NCBI RefSeq assembly: GCF_900700375.1
Contig: NW_021629784.1
Coordinates: forward strand, 930,001-994,000
DNA: 64,000 bases
Direction: 5' to 3'
Origin: Denticeps clupeoides
Taxonomy: Eukaryota > Chordata > Actinopteri > Clupeiformes > Denticipitidae
This document shows, one piece after another, positions 47,501 to 60,139 of the stretch. The translations under genes and the position numbers were made by a program. Each line of letters opens with the position of its first letter. Position 1 is the first letter of the stretch. The notes below the pieces were generated by a model that did not search any database, had not been told where the DNA came from, and saw only the letters and a list, made by a program, of their open reading frames with translations.

Positions 47501-48411
47501 ATTTCTTCTTGATCTCCTGTCGGGCTTTTTTGTACTCTGGATACAGAAACACAATAGACCTTAGAAATCCAGCACTTTGAAGTTTGTGTCACACAGGGTG
47601 CGTATGATCATTTAAAAGAATAATATCTGATTGATCTTTTTTTCTTTTTGTATAGATGCTCTTTCCTGGTAATGTTAGCCACATGTTGACTACAAGCATT
47701 TGACAGGCATTATTTTTCACTTTTTTTCAGCATGGAATTGCATTAAATTAGGCTTATCCTAGGGGTACGTTATACTGTAATTCTATGCAACTGTTAATGA
47801 CTGTGTGCACATTATTGCCCTGGACATTCACAACCTTTGGCATGGTCCTTGTCCAGAGTGTTGGCGACCCTTTTCCACTCCTCCATCTGGTCTTGCAGCG
47901 GGTTGATCAGGCAGTCCATGAAGACCCTTGGATGGTGCAAACACATGTCCCAAAATTATTTGCAAGCCTTATGTCACTCCTACACAGTAGTACGGTGTGA
48001 CAGAGCCCCCCAAAAATTTCACTAAATACAAAGAAGTGATTCACAGTCTGCTTTGAAAAAATCCAAACCTTTAACACCAACCTACTACATTTCACCAAAA
48101 AGTAGCCTGAACACATAAAAGAGCCATCTGTGGTGTGCTGGCGGTGCCCTCGAGGTTAAGTGCCAACATGGTGTTGTGTGTGTTTTCTTTTCTCAAGTGA
48201 CTGTGAGGTCCGCCGTTTTTTTTACCGGTGTCCACAGCGTATGCTATGTTACGCAGCAGTTATCATATTAGGCACATGTTTTTAATGGAGACAGTCCCTG
48301 ATTACGGCTAGAGAAAGGAGACTCACATCGAGAACTGCCGGAGCTTGGCCTCAATGCTTCTGTGCCTCATGCACATCCTGGTGAGAGCCGAGCCGATGTC
48401 CCTGGTGCCCC
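38582..48411 (-). CDS. mtss1: MTSS I-BAR domain-containing protein 1 (missing-in-metastasis), partial
   Basis: Links PI(4,5)P2 membranes to actin: an N-terminal I-BAR (IMD) domain bends membrane outward, a C-terminal WH2 motif binds G-actin. Visible exons (minus strand): 48327-48411, 47835-47926, 47462-47536, microexon 46836-46847, 44763-44920, 44349-44456, 44150-44247, 43370-43580, cassette 41572-41688, 41147-41395, 39795-39962, 39534-39690, 38582-39147; phases agree at every junction. IMD: GTRDIGSALTRMCMRHRSIE, PLQDQMEEWKRVANTLDKDH, RQEIKKKSSDTLKLQKKAKK, DKYLLLEETEKQAVRKALIE. Then SDYSWSYQTPPSSPSTT, Ser-rich LNSVNSSDSRSSGSHSHSP, a Pro-rich linker, DYDYFSVAGEQEVDQQDFDK and a WH2 ending KLKKTTTNDRSAP. 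The first ~70 residues (three exons) lie outside the window or were not found. Preferred over MTSS2 by position next to ndufb9. Confidence 0.95.
40123..40858 (+). mobile_element. LTR-like remnant, probably Ty3/Gypsy (fossil)
   Basis: Two related ~200-bp units (about 40123-40340 and 40651-40858) in direct orientation share CAGCCCCTGCA, GTGTATAA, a block ending CATACCTGTAGCTCTGTGCC, ATCTGACCTCTGTT and ACACTCGCGCT. The second ends CGTGACA, the usual terminus of fish Gypsy LTRs; the units hold TATA-like and AATAAA-like signals, as LTRs do. No gag or pol was recognised between them. A broken, old, non-coding remnant in an mtss1 intron. Confidence 0.4.
41572..41688 (-). other. mtss1: mtss1 in-frame 117-nt cassette exon
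   Basis: Bounded by GCTGTAG|TCCACC and GAGAAG|GTGAAC, phase 0 at both ends, 39 codons rich in Ser/Thr/Pro/Glu (STSGPVSSDASEPCQPDSEG...). Skipping joins SPQ to LSNGY without a frame change, as in the common mammalian isoform. Confidence 0.75.
41883..43300. other. mtss1 intron, no gene recognised
   Basis: Short A/T runs (41880-41890, 42658-42669) and otherwise unique sequence. Nothing else supported. Confidence 0.4.
43723..43911. mobile_element. piggyBac-type MITE
   Basis: 189 bp. Terminal inverted repeats AGGTCCCCTATTAT (left) and its near reverse complement AAAATAGGGGACCT (right). Exactly flanked by TTAA (43719-43722 and 43912-43915), the piggyBac target duplication. Non-coding, so non-autonomous. 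Confidence 0.85.
45000..46835. other. mtss1 intron between the 158-nt exon and the microexon
   Basis: No gene or repeat family recognised apart from a short (CA)n at 45826-45844. Confidence 0.4.
46836..46847 (-). other. mtss1: mtss1 12-nt microexon
   Basis: CTTTCCAG|CTGATGTGTTTG|GTAAGT on the minus strand. It adds Ala-Asp-Val-Phe between KKAKK and GRGD in the I-BAR domain, in frame (phase 1 in and out). Mammalian MTSS1 is known to have a four-residue optional insert at the same place. A TGC lies in the upstream tract (CATGCCCCTCTTCTTTCCAG). Confidence 0.85.
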
Positions 48412-50369
48412 CTGAAATGAGAACACAGGCACGGCATTAATGAGGAGCAAAGACCTACGTAGAAAGACAAACAAAAAGCCAATATTCAGGACAAAAAGAC
48501 AAAAATAGGCCTATATTTATACTGTCCAAAAATAAGCTCTGACTAATTCTGAGATTGTCTCAATGAATGATTATCAATCATCATTAAAAATAGGTTATGA
48601 GTTAGTCACATAAGCCACAAAAATTACTACATTCAGAACCATTTAAAAAAAACATTTTTTCAAGCAGCTATAGGGCAAAAAGAAGAAGAATACATAATAA
48701 ATAAGGCCAAATGCAAAGCAACATAAATGGTAATCATATTGATAAAAAAAAAAGAATGAAAATGGTAAATAAGGGACCATTTTCATATATGTCATTATGA
48801 ATTATGAGCATTATGCCATTTGGCACAAGCAAAAAGACGACCCACACCATGCATTTTACTCAGCGCTCCCACTTTTAATGCGCCAGTCCCACCTTCCCCC
48901 CCCACTCTCCCGGGTGAACCCGGGCGGACCCTGCCCCCGCCCTGCACAGCCACTCTCGTTCCCCCTTCCACCAAAGAACAGTCACTTAAGTGTGACCACG
49001 ATCTCTTGAGGAGAACAAACAAAGCCTATGACCTAATTGCTTTCAACGAAGTGGAGGAGGAGGGAGACTGATGAAGAGAGAGGAAAAAAAGTGGAGGAAG
49101 GGTGTGAAGTGCCAGAACATGTCTGTAAAGCAATTCCTTGAAAAATATCCATCCCCTTTCTGGGGTTTCCTTAGGGACTGTAAAAATTTCCCCTCCCCTG
49201 CCCAGCAGCAGCACAGATGGCAATGTCTTCTCGGACAGGGACTGCAACCCCCTCCTGAGGCATTGTTCCTCAACACCAGCGTACCATTAGCAGGAGACCC
49301 CGTCTCGCTGCAGGAATTTCAACCCTGTACTAAATCGCCGCCCCTGTCCCGCCAGGGAAGGTGGCAGGGTCAAGTCGGATGCTTTATTAACCTGACGGCC
49401 AGATCAATATCATGTGCAGTGGATTAGATGCAAAGACAATGGGGAGAGACGTTCGACTTCGGCGACCTCCTAATGTAACCCGTCTCCGGCACAAAGCCCA
49501 CAAGGCACTGCGCTGTTAACACGACCTCTCAGCACAGAAGGGGCTCGGAACAAAGGCAGGTGCAGAATACGGCCCATCGGAGATGCTCCGTTCTTTATCC
49601 CGCCGGCCTGTGTAATTTCGGCATGTCCTTTCCAACCCCTCTCTATCATGTTTTGGAACGGCCTGTCTCGGGCGTCCCTTTGAAGAGCTGGGACAAAAGA
49701 ACAATGCAGTCTGGCCTGGGTGGCGTTTCCACTGCGCGAGGTGGACCGCAGGTCAGGGCTAGTGAAGGTGAATGCAGGAGCCCTGCATTTTTCATGCGAC
49801 GCGGGAGGTGTTGCGTTGCAGCGAAAGCCTAGCCGCTAATCCCTGTGAATGGAATTCTGTGGCCGAGGACGGTGAGGACGGTTTCTGTTTATTCCTCCCT
49901 CTCTCTCTGGCGCGCTGCCCCTCCCCTCTTTATATCCGTATCGGTTTCTCTTTTACGCCGCTACTACACATCCAAATGTCGAGTGGGGCGGTCGGTGCCA
50001 TTCACGCGATTCGCGGGGTGCCATCAAGTTAACAGACGAGCCACCAGGAGAGGGGCGCGGCTGCCAGGCGGCTGGCGACCGTCCCATCGTTCAGGCCGCA
50101 GTTCACGCGCCTCTGGGCTGAAATCATTCAACGAGGGTCTCGGGTTGCGGCTCCTCCTTCGCTGCTCCTACATCCAGGACACGATTCGAGATGTGACACG
50201 GAGAGGCTGAAGACACAGTTTTAGAGTCTCTTACAATAATTACCAGTCACTAAAACATAAGCGCAGATTGTAACTGATAGGTTTCAGCCTATTTAATCCA
50301 AAACAGTAAAGTGGCATCAGAAACATTTATACAAAATGCAGACATTAACACTAGCTGTTTTTATTCTTT

Positions 50370-50610
50370 CATGTGTAATGAAAAGGTGCTGTGATGAATA
50401 TCACTGGGGCTGTGATGATCTGCTGACGTCATGCGGACTGTGATGTTGCCTCCTCGAGCAGCCTCGAATCCGTCTGCTTATTCTTAAATGAATTCTAATT
50501 TATGGGCAAAATTGGATCAGGAGGGTATCTATGACCTTTCCATCTAAGCAGACCAGCCTGTGATTGTGAGAGCCCTGTTTTTACCGTACGTCTCCATCAC
50601 AGACATGCAG
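50370..50610. promoter_or_regulatory. Candidate enhancer with a full CRE in mtss1 intron
   Basis: Contains a palindromic CREB/ATF site TGACGTCA at 50424-50431 and a balanced-composition unique stretch with homeobox-like core sites (TTAAATGAATTCTAATTTAT). Inferred from motif content only. Confidence 0.25.
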
Positions 50611-51209
50611 GTCGGAGGGAGCTGTAGCCTTTTAAAACTCCAGGATCTGTAATATATGACTTTTTTGAAGCCAGAAAAGAAGGTGGGGGGGAATCATTCC
50701 GTCCCCCTATGATGCTTGTTGGTTGCCATGGAGACAGTAGCAGTCAAAATAAAAGTCGCTCTTTCTTTCTCTCTCTCCCCCTTTTTTCCTTCCTATGAGA
50801 AACATATACATTGACACTGGCTTTCAGAAGCTCTCCACCACACAAACATAAGCCTGACGAACCTCGATCCCTCTCCATCAGTCTTCCATATTCTCAATTA
50901 GATCCTACAAATTTGAGGAAATGAGCCAGACTAACATGAGATCCTGATGTGTCAGATATGGCTGCTTGTGACCCCCAGAGTATGCGCCCTGCCCTCAGCT
51001 CATGGTTGTCTCGATTCTCTGAAGTTGCAGTCCTGGACTGCAAGGAGCCTCAAATCTTCTGACCCCAAAATCTATAAATATGCCCAGTGCTGGGTCCTGG
51101 TTGCCAGGATCCCTCCTGAATAGCTGATGTATGGAATAGCGCTCATTATTAATAGCTGTGACATGGGGGCCTGTGGTGAGCACTGCATTGCAGCAACACC
51201 TCCCTTCTT

Positions 51210-51216
<7 letters not shown>

Positions 51217-51245
<29 letters not shown>
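51217..51245 (+). repeat. (CT)n microsatellite
   Basis: About 14 CT units in a CT-rich stretch of the mtss1 intron. Confidence 0.9.
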
Positions 51246-51248
<3 letters not shown>

Positions 51249-54200
51249 TTCTTCCACCCCACTGTCTCTTTCCGAGACGCCCTCACACTTCCCCCTTCTC
51301 GCTTGCTCTCTCCCGGTTCTCAACGCAGGATACGGTCTTCTTTTATAGCATGACTTGTGTTTTACACGCCACATACGTTCCCTTTGCAGGGACACACAGG
51401 CTTCTGCCGTAGTCTCCGCTGTCTGGAACTGGCAGACGGTCACTCACCCAGGCAGGCGCGCCGAATGCCCTGAGTGCGCAGAAAAAAAAAAAGAAAAAAA
51501 AAAAAGCCCAATACAGCATCCGTACCGTGATGATTCCGCAGCTCGGCCAACGCCCTCCAGGCGAACGGGCCGCCGCGCCAGCAAGAGGCGCGGTATCGAC
51601 CAGGAAGGCAATCAGCCCAGACTGTGCATCTATTAATCAGTGCCGGTCGTCCGGAGAGGCAATATATTCAGCAGTTACATAAACAGGAGCAGAAAAAAAT
51701 AAAAAAAAAACAGGCCGTGTGAGTGATAAGTGATATTAGATCGTTTCATCTAAGCTAATTCAGCCTCGGGCTCGACCAATCAAAACTCTGTCACAGCACT
51801 ATATGATTCAAGCCATTCAAGGCAAATGAAATACGATAGTTCATGTTCTTATTGGTGTAGATTTGGCTCAATATACAACATATTAAATTGATCTGCATTA
51901 CAACCAAAGGCCCGTTTTTCATGGTGCTGCGTGAGAGTTTGCCTTGATAACCTTTGATTATAGTACCATAGTCCCAGCAAAGCACATTTAATCATGAAAC
52001 ACAACAAACGACACCATGAAATCTCGTGCAACTTTCACCAAGTACTTCATTGGTAGCAAATTGGCACAACGATGTATAGATTCAACGTGGTCCACTTGGG
52101 GAATTCTCCGCATAATTCAAATGCTTTTTAACGTGCAGCTGCTCCTCCACACGAGACTGAGACCCAGACTGCGCAGCGTTGAATGTTAACAACTGGGCAG
52201 AAGTATGTGTGGCCTGTGAACATGAATAACAACACATGACTCCCACCAGTGACTGTCCACAAACAGCAGAGACGGGATGGGGGATCCGACTTTGTCTCAC
52301 CTCTGCCTTTGCTCTTCTTTCTTTGATTGAGTGATGTTTTGCTTGCAGTTTGGTTCAATGATATTGACTAGCAGTCATCTCCTCGTCTCCCCTCCTTTGC
52401 CCTTGAGACCCTCACCGATGCTCAATGTTTGGAGAGAGAGAGGCTCACAACTGTAGCATCGTATCTCATGTTTTTTTAAGGTGACAAAAGTCCAAGTGTG
52501 ACAACACCAGTGTAACCAACAACGACAACCAGTGAATCAGTGTTTTATAAGATTCTACGTTGCCCACATTGTATGAAGAGCCGTTCATTCTTGCGGCTGG
52601 TTGCTCTAAGTTATGATGACAACTGATAATTCCTTCCTAGAAATACGAAGGACACGGCCTTACTCTTTCTAGCTCATCTTCTGCCTACTACAGCAGCAGG
52701 CTGTCAAGTCCCCCTCCGATCTTAGTGCTGTCCTCAGCTAGCGCTGTCACAGGGAGGAGCTGTGGTGTCACAACGTCGCCGTCGCCGGCCCTGCTGTATA
52801 TGGTAGCACGCTGCGCCGCTGTCAGCCGTGTCACGGCGCCGCGGGGCATCGGTGGAACTCAGACACGAACAGGCAGAGCTGACCTGGGCTCGCTGCAGCC
52901 GGGGCCTGAGACGCGTGGACTCGAATCTCGAAATTTGCAAGCACGTGAAACCCAGTTTGGTTCCTTTATTTAGCATCAGGATTCCCTGAAATGTGGATTT
53001 CAACTACAAACATTTGACTGAAGAAAATTATAATAGATTCAAACACAGGTTTTGTTTGAAGATAATACATTTGTACATGTACTTCTTTTGCACACACACA
53101 TATAGGTCTATGTTGTGAAGTAAGGTCATGTGACACCACGTGACATTAACCTATTTCTTGGGTTCTTTGTAAAGTATGAACCCATGTCATGTAGGGTTCA
53201 CCCCTGGCTAATGCAGGTTGGGATGTAGGGTAAGTGTGCTGCAATGCATTGTTAATGACATCATGGCTATTTCATGAGAATTTGTCGATGAAGAATGCGG
53301 TTCTTGGTATTAGAACTGAGGACAGACCACGCCGGCCCATAACTAGGGCACTAAGACAGTGTTAGAGACCAACAGCCATGAGGTGACAGTTGGTCTCACA
53401 AATAAGGCCCAGCAGGATGAGAGCATTGCTCATCATGACCAGTGAGACCAACGGGATCCATCCTAAAATCTGACACAGTTACTGAAGCCTAAAACCGAGC
53501 GCAAAAGCACATTTTCACACTGCCAACCGTCCCCGTCCCACCCAGCATCTTGACAAGCTGTGATGTGGTGAGTAATGCAGGTGTCGCAATGAGCAACTGT
53601 CAACCGGATAACGAACAAAAGCCAAGAGGACCACGCAAGGGCAATAATTACATACGTCAGCCAAAAATGAGACTTCTGTCCTCAATCTGAACAGCAGGCT
53701 GTCCTATTTTTTTTTTGTCCCCCCCCCAAAAAACATCATGACGAATGAGACAGCAGATTAGGGTGTAATTACAGTGTAATTTGGTACGGTGTGCACTTGA
53801 CATAACCTGGTTTTGTAGAGACGTGTGATGGGAAAGGCGGGGTTACTCTCGCCGAGGAAGAGTCAGCGTGACATCATGGCTTCGACAGCCTCTCTCTCCA
53901 CCATCTCCACCCCCCAAAACCGTCTTAGGGCAGTAAGGCGACATTTGGGCTTTTAAACGGGACGCTCCCTGTAGCATGGGGTCGGGGGAGTGGAGACGTT
54001 CTTTAAATTCTTTAGAGGGTTTATAAATAATTCGGAATGAGGAGCCGTGCATTACGTCTAAAGCCCTGCCCCCCCCCCAGTCTATAAGGGGGAGCCGTTG
54101 ACGTCTCTCTGGACGACTCCCGCGCAGCGCTGCAGACAGGTGCCCGCCCCACCAGACGGCTGCACCCCGCCCGGCCCGCGCTCCGCTCAGTTAGCACCTG

Positions 54201-55609
54201 CCGGCGGGGCAGCTGGGTGGACAGGGCGGGCAGACAGGCCGGCCCCGGGAATGCAGACAGCTCCGGACCAGGTGCTGCTTGCCTACATATCTCTCTGGAG
54301 GACTGAATCAGACATTTGATTCTTTATGGAGGAGACAGAATTCTGTCTATAAAAAGCATTCAGCTCAGTAACACATTCATTAATAGTGTTGTAGTACTTT
54401 TGTCATGAGTATTCAGATGTAACACAATTCAAAATACACAATACAATTTGGCAACGCTATATTAGATTACCAAACACAATATTAATTAATAGTTCAATGG
54501 TTTAATACACAGCCACCCAATATATATGCAATCAATAATTTAAAATAAGTATTTACTGATCCTTTTTTGCTTAAATCTGTATACACGTGGCGGTGTCTTT
54601 TTTCCACTATAATAGTTTTTTTCTAGAATTACAGTCTCCTTACATACGGTTTTGCAATTTATCATGATGTACTGAATCATAACCCCTGTACCGTAATGTT
54701 TTGCATTATCAGATTCTTGCCAGCACTCAGCTTATACGGGTTTCTAAATAGGAACCACATTACTGATGTCAAAATCTGAGAATTTATCTAAAAAAGACTG
54801 GTGCGATATCAACAGAATGCAACTATATATTTCCTTGCAGGACTAGGCGGAGCAGCTATGCAACAGTGTTCTCTAAATATGCTCTAATGTGAATATGAAC
54901 CAATTTTGTTTAAGGGATATATGGAGATCATGAAAAATTCAAGATGACATTTCATTGCTTCCAGACCTTAGATTTTCAGTCTGATATGTGAAATAAGAAC
55001 ATTGTTGGAAGTACACAGGGTTTTTTCCTATTATGTAAACATTGTAAATTTGGCGTAGAATTGCCATAATGAGCGTGAGCCCTTAGTGCATAATGGCCAG
55101 TTGTTAAGATAGGGATGCCGTTTAACTCCATCCATCAGCAGCTGCACTCGCAAATTATTCCACTCCAGTTCCAATGCCGATTCTGCCCAGAAAGAAAAAA
55201 AAAATCAATTCTCTTGTCCTGGGGGGCAAAAAGTGCGACTGGAAAACAAGCCGGCGTGGCAGTTCTGGGTCTGAAGCGGAAGCCGGGAAGCCAGGATTCG
55301 CTGCTCCAGATAGCTTGATCAGATTTGCCACCTACATGTCTGCCTCCCCTCTCCAATGCCAGACCTACTTCTTCTCGTCTACTTGCCTTTGACACAGATA
55401 CGAGGGCTGGGATTCGCTCGTGATGCCGACTTTGTGACTATGTGACGCTTTATATGATAACGGCACAAAGACACGGCATCCAAATCCAGTGGTAATCCAG
55501 CCGAGACCGGGGAAGAGCACGGCGGAGCCTGGTAATCATCTTGGAATAAAGAAGTCAGGGTGAAGTTAAGAGTGTGTCAGACTGGAGGCGGCACAGGTTT
55601 GACAGAAAG

Positions 55610-55855
55610 CAGTCCATCCTAATGGCTTTGTTGTTCCCCAGCGAGATCAGCCCCCGTTTCTCTTAATTACCAGCTATTTGCCAAGCGCTGCTCACTTTAT
55701 CCTTTTTTATTTTTTTTTTTCCTTCCACACAAGAGCCAGCGGTTATTTTCGGGAGGCAGTTAATTGCCGTGTTTATTCGCTTTTGAAAAATGTGAATGAA
55801 GCCATGCACCGTGCTGCGGCTGCCGAAAGCTGCATGTGCTTAATTAGCTTTCATT
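55610..55855. promoter_or_regulatory. Candidate conserved enhancer in mtss1 intron
   Basis: Unique sequence with three ATTA/TAAT-type homeodomain cores (TCTTAATTACC, AGTTAATTGCC, GCTTAATTAGC) and no repeats or codon structure, a pattern typical of vertebrate conserved non-coding elements. Inferred, not aligned. Confidence 0.3.
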
Positions 55856-57545
55856 TAAAAAAAAAAAAAAAAAAGGGGAGATAGGAGGGAGAGAGGGGAG
55901 TGCGGGTGAAAAATGAAGACGCCAGTCTCCCCGTGTCTGTCATGAACGTAAATTCTGACAGTTCTCTCTCTATCACATGGCACGGATATCTGCAGGGAGA
56001 AAGAAATCAATGCACAGCCACCTTCCTCCACCTTGCACTCCTCTTCCGCCACCCGTTACACTTCCTTTCATCGCTATTCATTAATTCAACAGGGGTTTGA
56101 AATTAGGGATGGGAGAAGAAGGGGAGGGGGAAGTAGGTCACAGACGTCCTTTCAGTGTGCAATGGGTGTTAATGGAATCCTAATCAGAGCCTGGCTAATC
56201 ATTGGCCTCTAATACACCAAGCTCTGTCTCTAATGGGGTAGAATAGAGGCAGTGGGGTGACTGGGCTGAGGGAATGTGGCGGGGGGTTAATATATTGGCC
56301 GAGCCAATCAGAGTGTTTCAGTCCTAAGCAGATATACCCAATTTTCACAGCGGAAAAATCGACTCAAAAGAAGCACACAGACAATTTTAAAAAAGAAAAC
56401 TGTCCCCAAATGCTATAAAAAAAATCTTATTAGAATTACAAAAGTACAAAACAGGTGACCTGAGACTATGAAGCTCTATTATAAACTGGGAATAATTAAG
56501 GCACTATTTTCAAACTGGCACAATGTGCTTGTTCTTGTTTTATCAATGAATGTAAATCCAGAGGAGGATTACACTAGCAAACAAGCCCCATGCTTGGCGC
56601 ATAGTGCTGCGCTTAGTACTAGTTTTAAAACAGTGCCCTAAATAGAGTTGTGTTTCACATTTGATCTGGTGAGTAAAAACATGACGAATTATTTCTCATT
56701 TCGTAAGAAAAAGAAAAATCACTTGATCTATCACTTTTTCTAACTTGGTTTTTATATTATCCATCTTAAAATCGAAAAAGTACTTAATCTCTTTTCTGAT
56801 TTATTAGGATCATTTTATAGAGTAAAATCACATAGAAATTATAGCGACTTAGATCAGTCGCTGATGTTATGTTCCCTCTTCAATTCACCATAATGAAATA
56901 CACCAGACACTTGGTGTTCGAGTCCGAGTTAAACAGGAGGGATGGAAACTTCTGGGTAGTGTCATCAATTGAACTGTGTGTTTGCCTGCACACTTCATGT
57001 TTCCAGCAACCTGTGTTTAGCACACAGAGAGACATGAACAGGCGGCGGCCTGCTCTATGTCAGTGGGACTCACTGGCAAACCCGGACCCTTTGATCAGCA
57101 GACACCGTCCCATCAGATGATCACTGCAGAGCACTCGACAGCACAAAATCAGTCTGTTTGTAAATGAAAATGGCCTGATCCTACGCCAGGGACCACATGA
57201 GCCACTCAGCATTTTGACGTACCCCAAAGCTAAGGCCAGGTGAGCCCTTACCTTGCTTTTGTGGTACCAGTATGATATCATGTTGCTGTGTTCTGGACAT
57301 ATCAAGTGTACAGTTAGGTTGAATATGTGTGCCCTCATCCACACAAACCACCACAAGCATTACTGAAAATATTGAGGCGGGGACACACAGAAGGTGAAGA
57401 TACATTCATTTTAAGGCTGGATGATCCATCACTTGTACCACCCTGACCTCAGCAGCCTGAAACTGATTATTTATTCATTCATCCCTACTTTCCCTCTTTT
57501 AGACTTTTGATGAAAAGACGGTTGTATATGGACACACTTGCCTAT

Positions 57546-57708
57546 GAACCAGAATTCCACAAAGTCTCAGGTTCAAATCCCATTTACTACCATTGTGTCC
57601 CTGAGCAAGACATTTAACCCTGAGTGTCTCCAGGGGGACTGTCCCTGTAACTACTGATTGTAAGCCGCTCTGGATAAGGGCATCTAATAAATGCTGTAAA
57701 TGTGAATA
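57546..57708 (+). repeat. V-SINE-like element (family B)
   Basis: Plus-strand orientation: head with CAGGTTCAAATCCC, then CATTGTGTCCCTGAGCAAGA, CTCCAGGGGGACTGTCCC, GCTCTGGATAAGGGCATCTA and AATGCTGTAAATGTGAATAA. Confidence 0.85.
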
Positions 57709-60139
57709 AATAAAGTTAATTGTTGTGTTGTTCTGCATGTTGCACCCTTGGCAGGCAGCAGTCCGGGTCTGGAGAACTGTGCCGAGCAGCTCTGCATGTG
57801 TGGTTTGCATTAGAGAGTCAACTGGAAATGACCTCTTTCCGTCTGTGGTCAAGACCGAGGCCATTAGTGGTGCACTGTGTGTCCTACATGTCTAATGTAT
57901 GTGTGGTCAAGCATGAGCTGGTGTTTCAGCCACAGTTAATGTCTAAAGGCTGAAACTGCTGACACAATGAGACCAATTTGTGTGAAAACACTTGATCCGT
58001 ACACACACAACTAGAGACCTTTACTTATCACTGGCAAAACTACTTATGTGTGGATTACTCAGCAATGGATTTTAATATTCAAACAAGCAAATCAGAAAGA
58101 TCACAAAAACATTAATATTTATAAGCACTTATATGTACCACGGCACTGTTTTGAAACAAAATGGCCACAATCATGCTTCTAAGGTTCAGACTGGAGCAAA
58201 AATTACCCTTCTGACTATAGCCTATAGTCAGACTATAGCCACAGGTCTTGTTCTGTCTTCATTACAGATTCCACTCTGGTAAATTATGCCGTTTGATTCA
58301 GACTAACAAGCCTGTATGAGAGCTGCTCCATGACTAATTAAAACGAGGCAATTCAGGATCACATGAAAGACTGTTGCACCTCACCTGCTGAGCTCTTGCA
58401 CTCAATAATTCAACCGCTTGAGCTCACGCTCAGCTGAGGGGGAAAGAAAGGGGGAGAAACAAAAACAGCCCCCCGGATGGAAAGGGCAGGTGTGTCATGT
58501 GCAGCGGGTGACCAGGGGGTCCCACAGGTACCACAGCCACAAAAAAAAAAAAAAAAAAAAAAAAAAGGAATATAAATTTCGTGCCATTTCATTTGTATTA
58601 TAAAGCACCTGAGTCGTAGACTAATCTCTATGGAGCAAAACCACAAAATCCAATAGACAACAATCATGCAGAAAGTAATATTTTCATTAAATACATGTAA
58701 AAAAAAACCAATAATCATCATCTAACTAGACTCCAATGTCCTTGATTTGATGCATTAACGTCTGAAAAGACTGAAAAATGTAGCTGATTTTCGCACAGTT
58801 TAAAACCAGCAGCCAGCTGCTGATGCATGTGAGGGCGCTCCACCCGCAATTCTATAATTACTCCCGGGATCTGTGGCGCAGTAATCCATATGCACTGTGA
58901 CAGGTGGGCCATGCAAGAGCCCAAGCTCCGCAGACCACACACAGCGGCTGAGCAGCGGTGCTCAGACAAGGGGGAATCGGGCTGTGTCTACAAGATCACT
59001 GGTCTTTACTGACATCCTAGCGATTTCTCAGGGATCAGGCTGAATATCCCACAGCAGCCTCTGATGGGCGGAATTCAATACACCCAAAATGTTGAAATAC
59101 TTTTTTTGCACGTGTAAATATGAAAATACAGTCAATCGCTAAATGCAATTAACAGTCGGAAGGGCCCAGAGCAGCTCGGCCTCCGGCGTTGTTTATCTCT
59201 GCCCGAGGAAATGCACTCCGGAGCCGGCTGCCATGCCTAGGGTTTATCCCTCAACCATGACTTAATTATCTAATAGAATCTACTGAGGTTTATTTTATTG
59301 AATAATTAATGACCTTGTGACAAACAACTCCTGGGGAATTACGGGGGAGAAGGCAGACTGCATTCTGCTCACGGATCTGCCAGCAACAAAAGGCAAAGAA
59401 AGCAAAGGGTTTAAAGCAAAAAGCACGGACCAACATGCCAAACCAGGGGAGAGGTGGGTCCGGTCTGATAAAGAGAATCTTTTCCCATGGTGGCCGTTGA
59501 CTTGGTGGAGAAACTGGGCCCAGGCCAGGGAATGTAATGGTAGCTGTCCACAAGTCCTGCAAGCCTGACTGTTGAGCTAATGGTTCTAGGTCTTTAGAAA
59601 GGAACTGAGGACTGGTCATAGTATGGGAAACAAATATCTGAAATATTCAGCATGTGTGTTTCACTTAAAGTCTAGGGAATTTTGGTGTTTGCTTAGAAAC
59701 AGTCACTTAAATTCTTGCAATTATAACAGCAGTGGTTGAAAAACTTTATTGAGCAAAAGCAGGAGGTCAAATTAATAATCAATAATAAAAAAAAAACACC
59801 TAATGGATGAACTGAGTAACACTGCTCTCACTAATCTAACAGTTGACACTTTTGTTTAACATAGAACCATATTTCCCACATATTTCAATCCCAAACTCCA
59901 CCCACCCACCCACAAATCCCCAAACATGCTACACATTGTTAATAGTCTGTCCCTCCATGCACCTACAAACCTCATATCTTTACCACCAAGAACTGAAAAG
60001 ATTAAGAGTAAAATGGCAACCAAAGGCCTGAGAATTTGTACCCGACGACAGTGGGTACAAAGTTTAACTAAGCTTAATGGTCCCATGACAATTTTTTTTG
60101 CTTTTATATAGGTCTTATTTTTCCCCTAATACAATATCT

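Noticed and set aside
49040-50210. Open frames in a GC-rich part of the mtss1 intron
   Set aside because: No splice-consistent coding structure and no recognisable domains; composition alone explains them.
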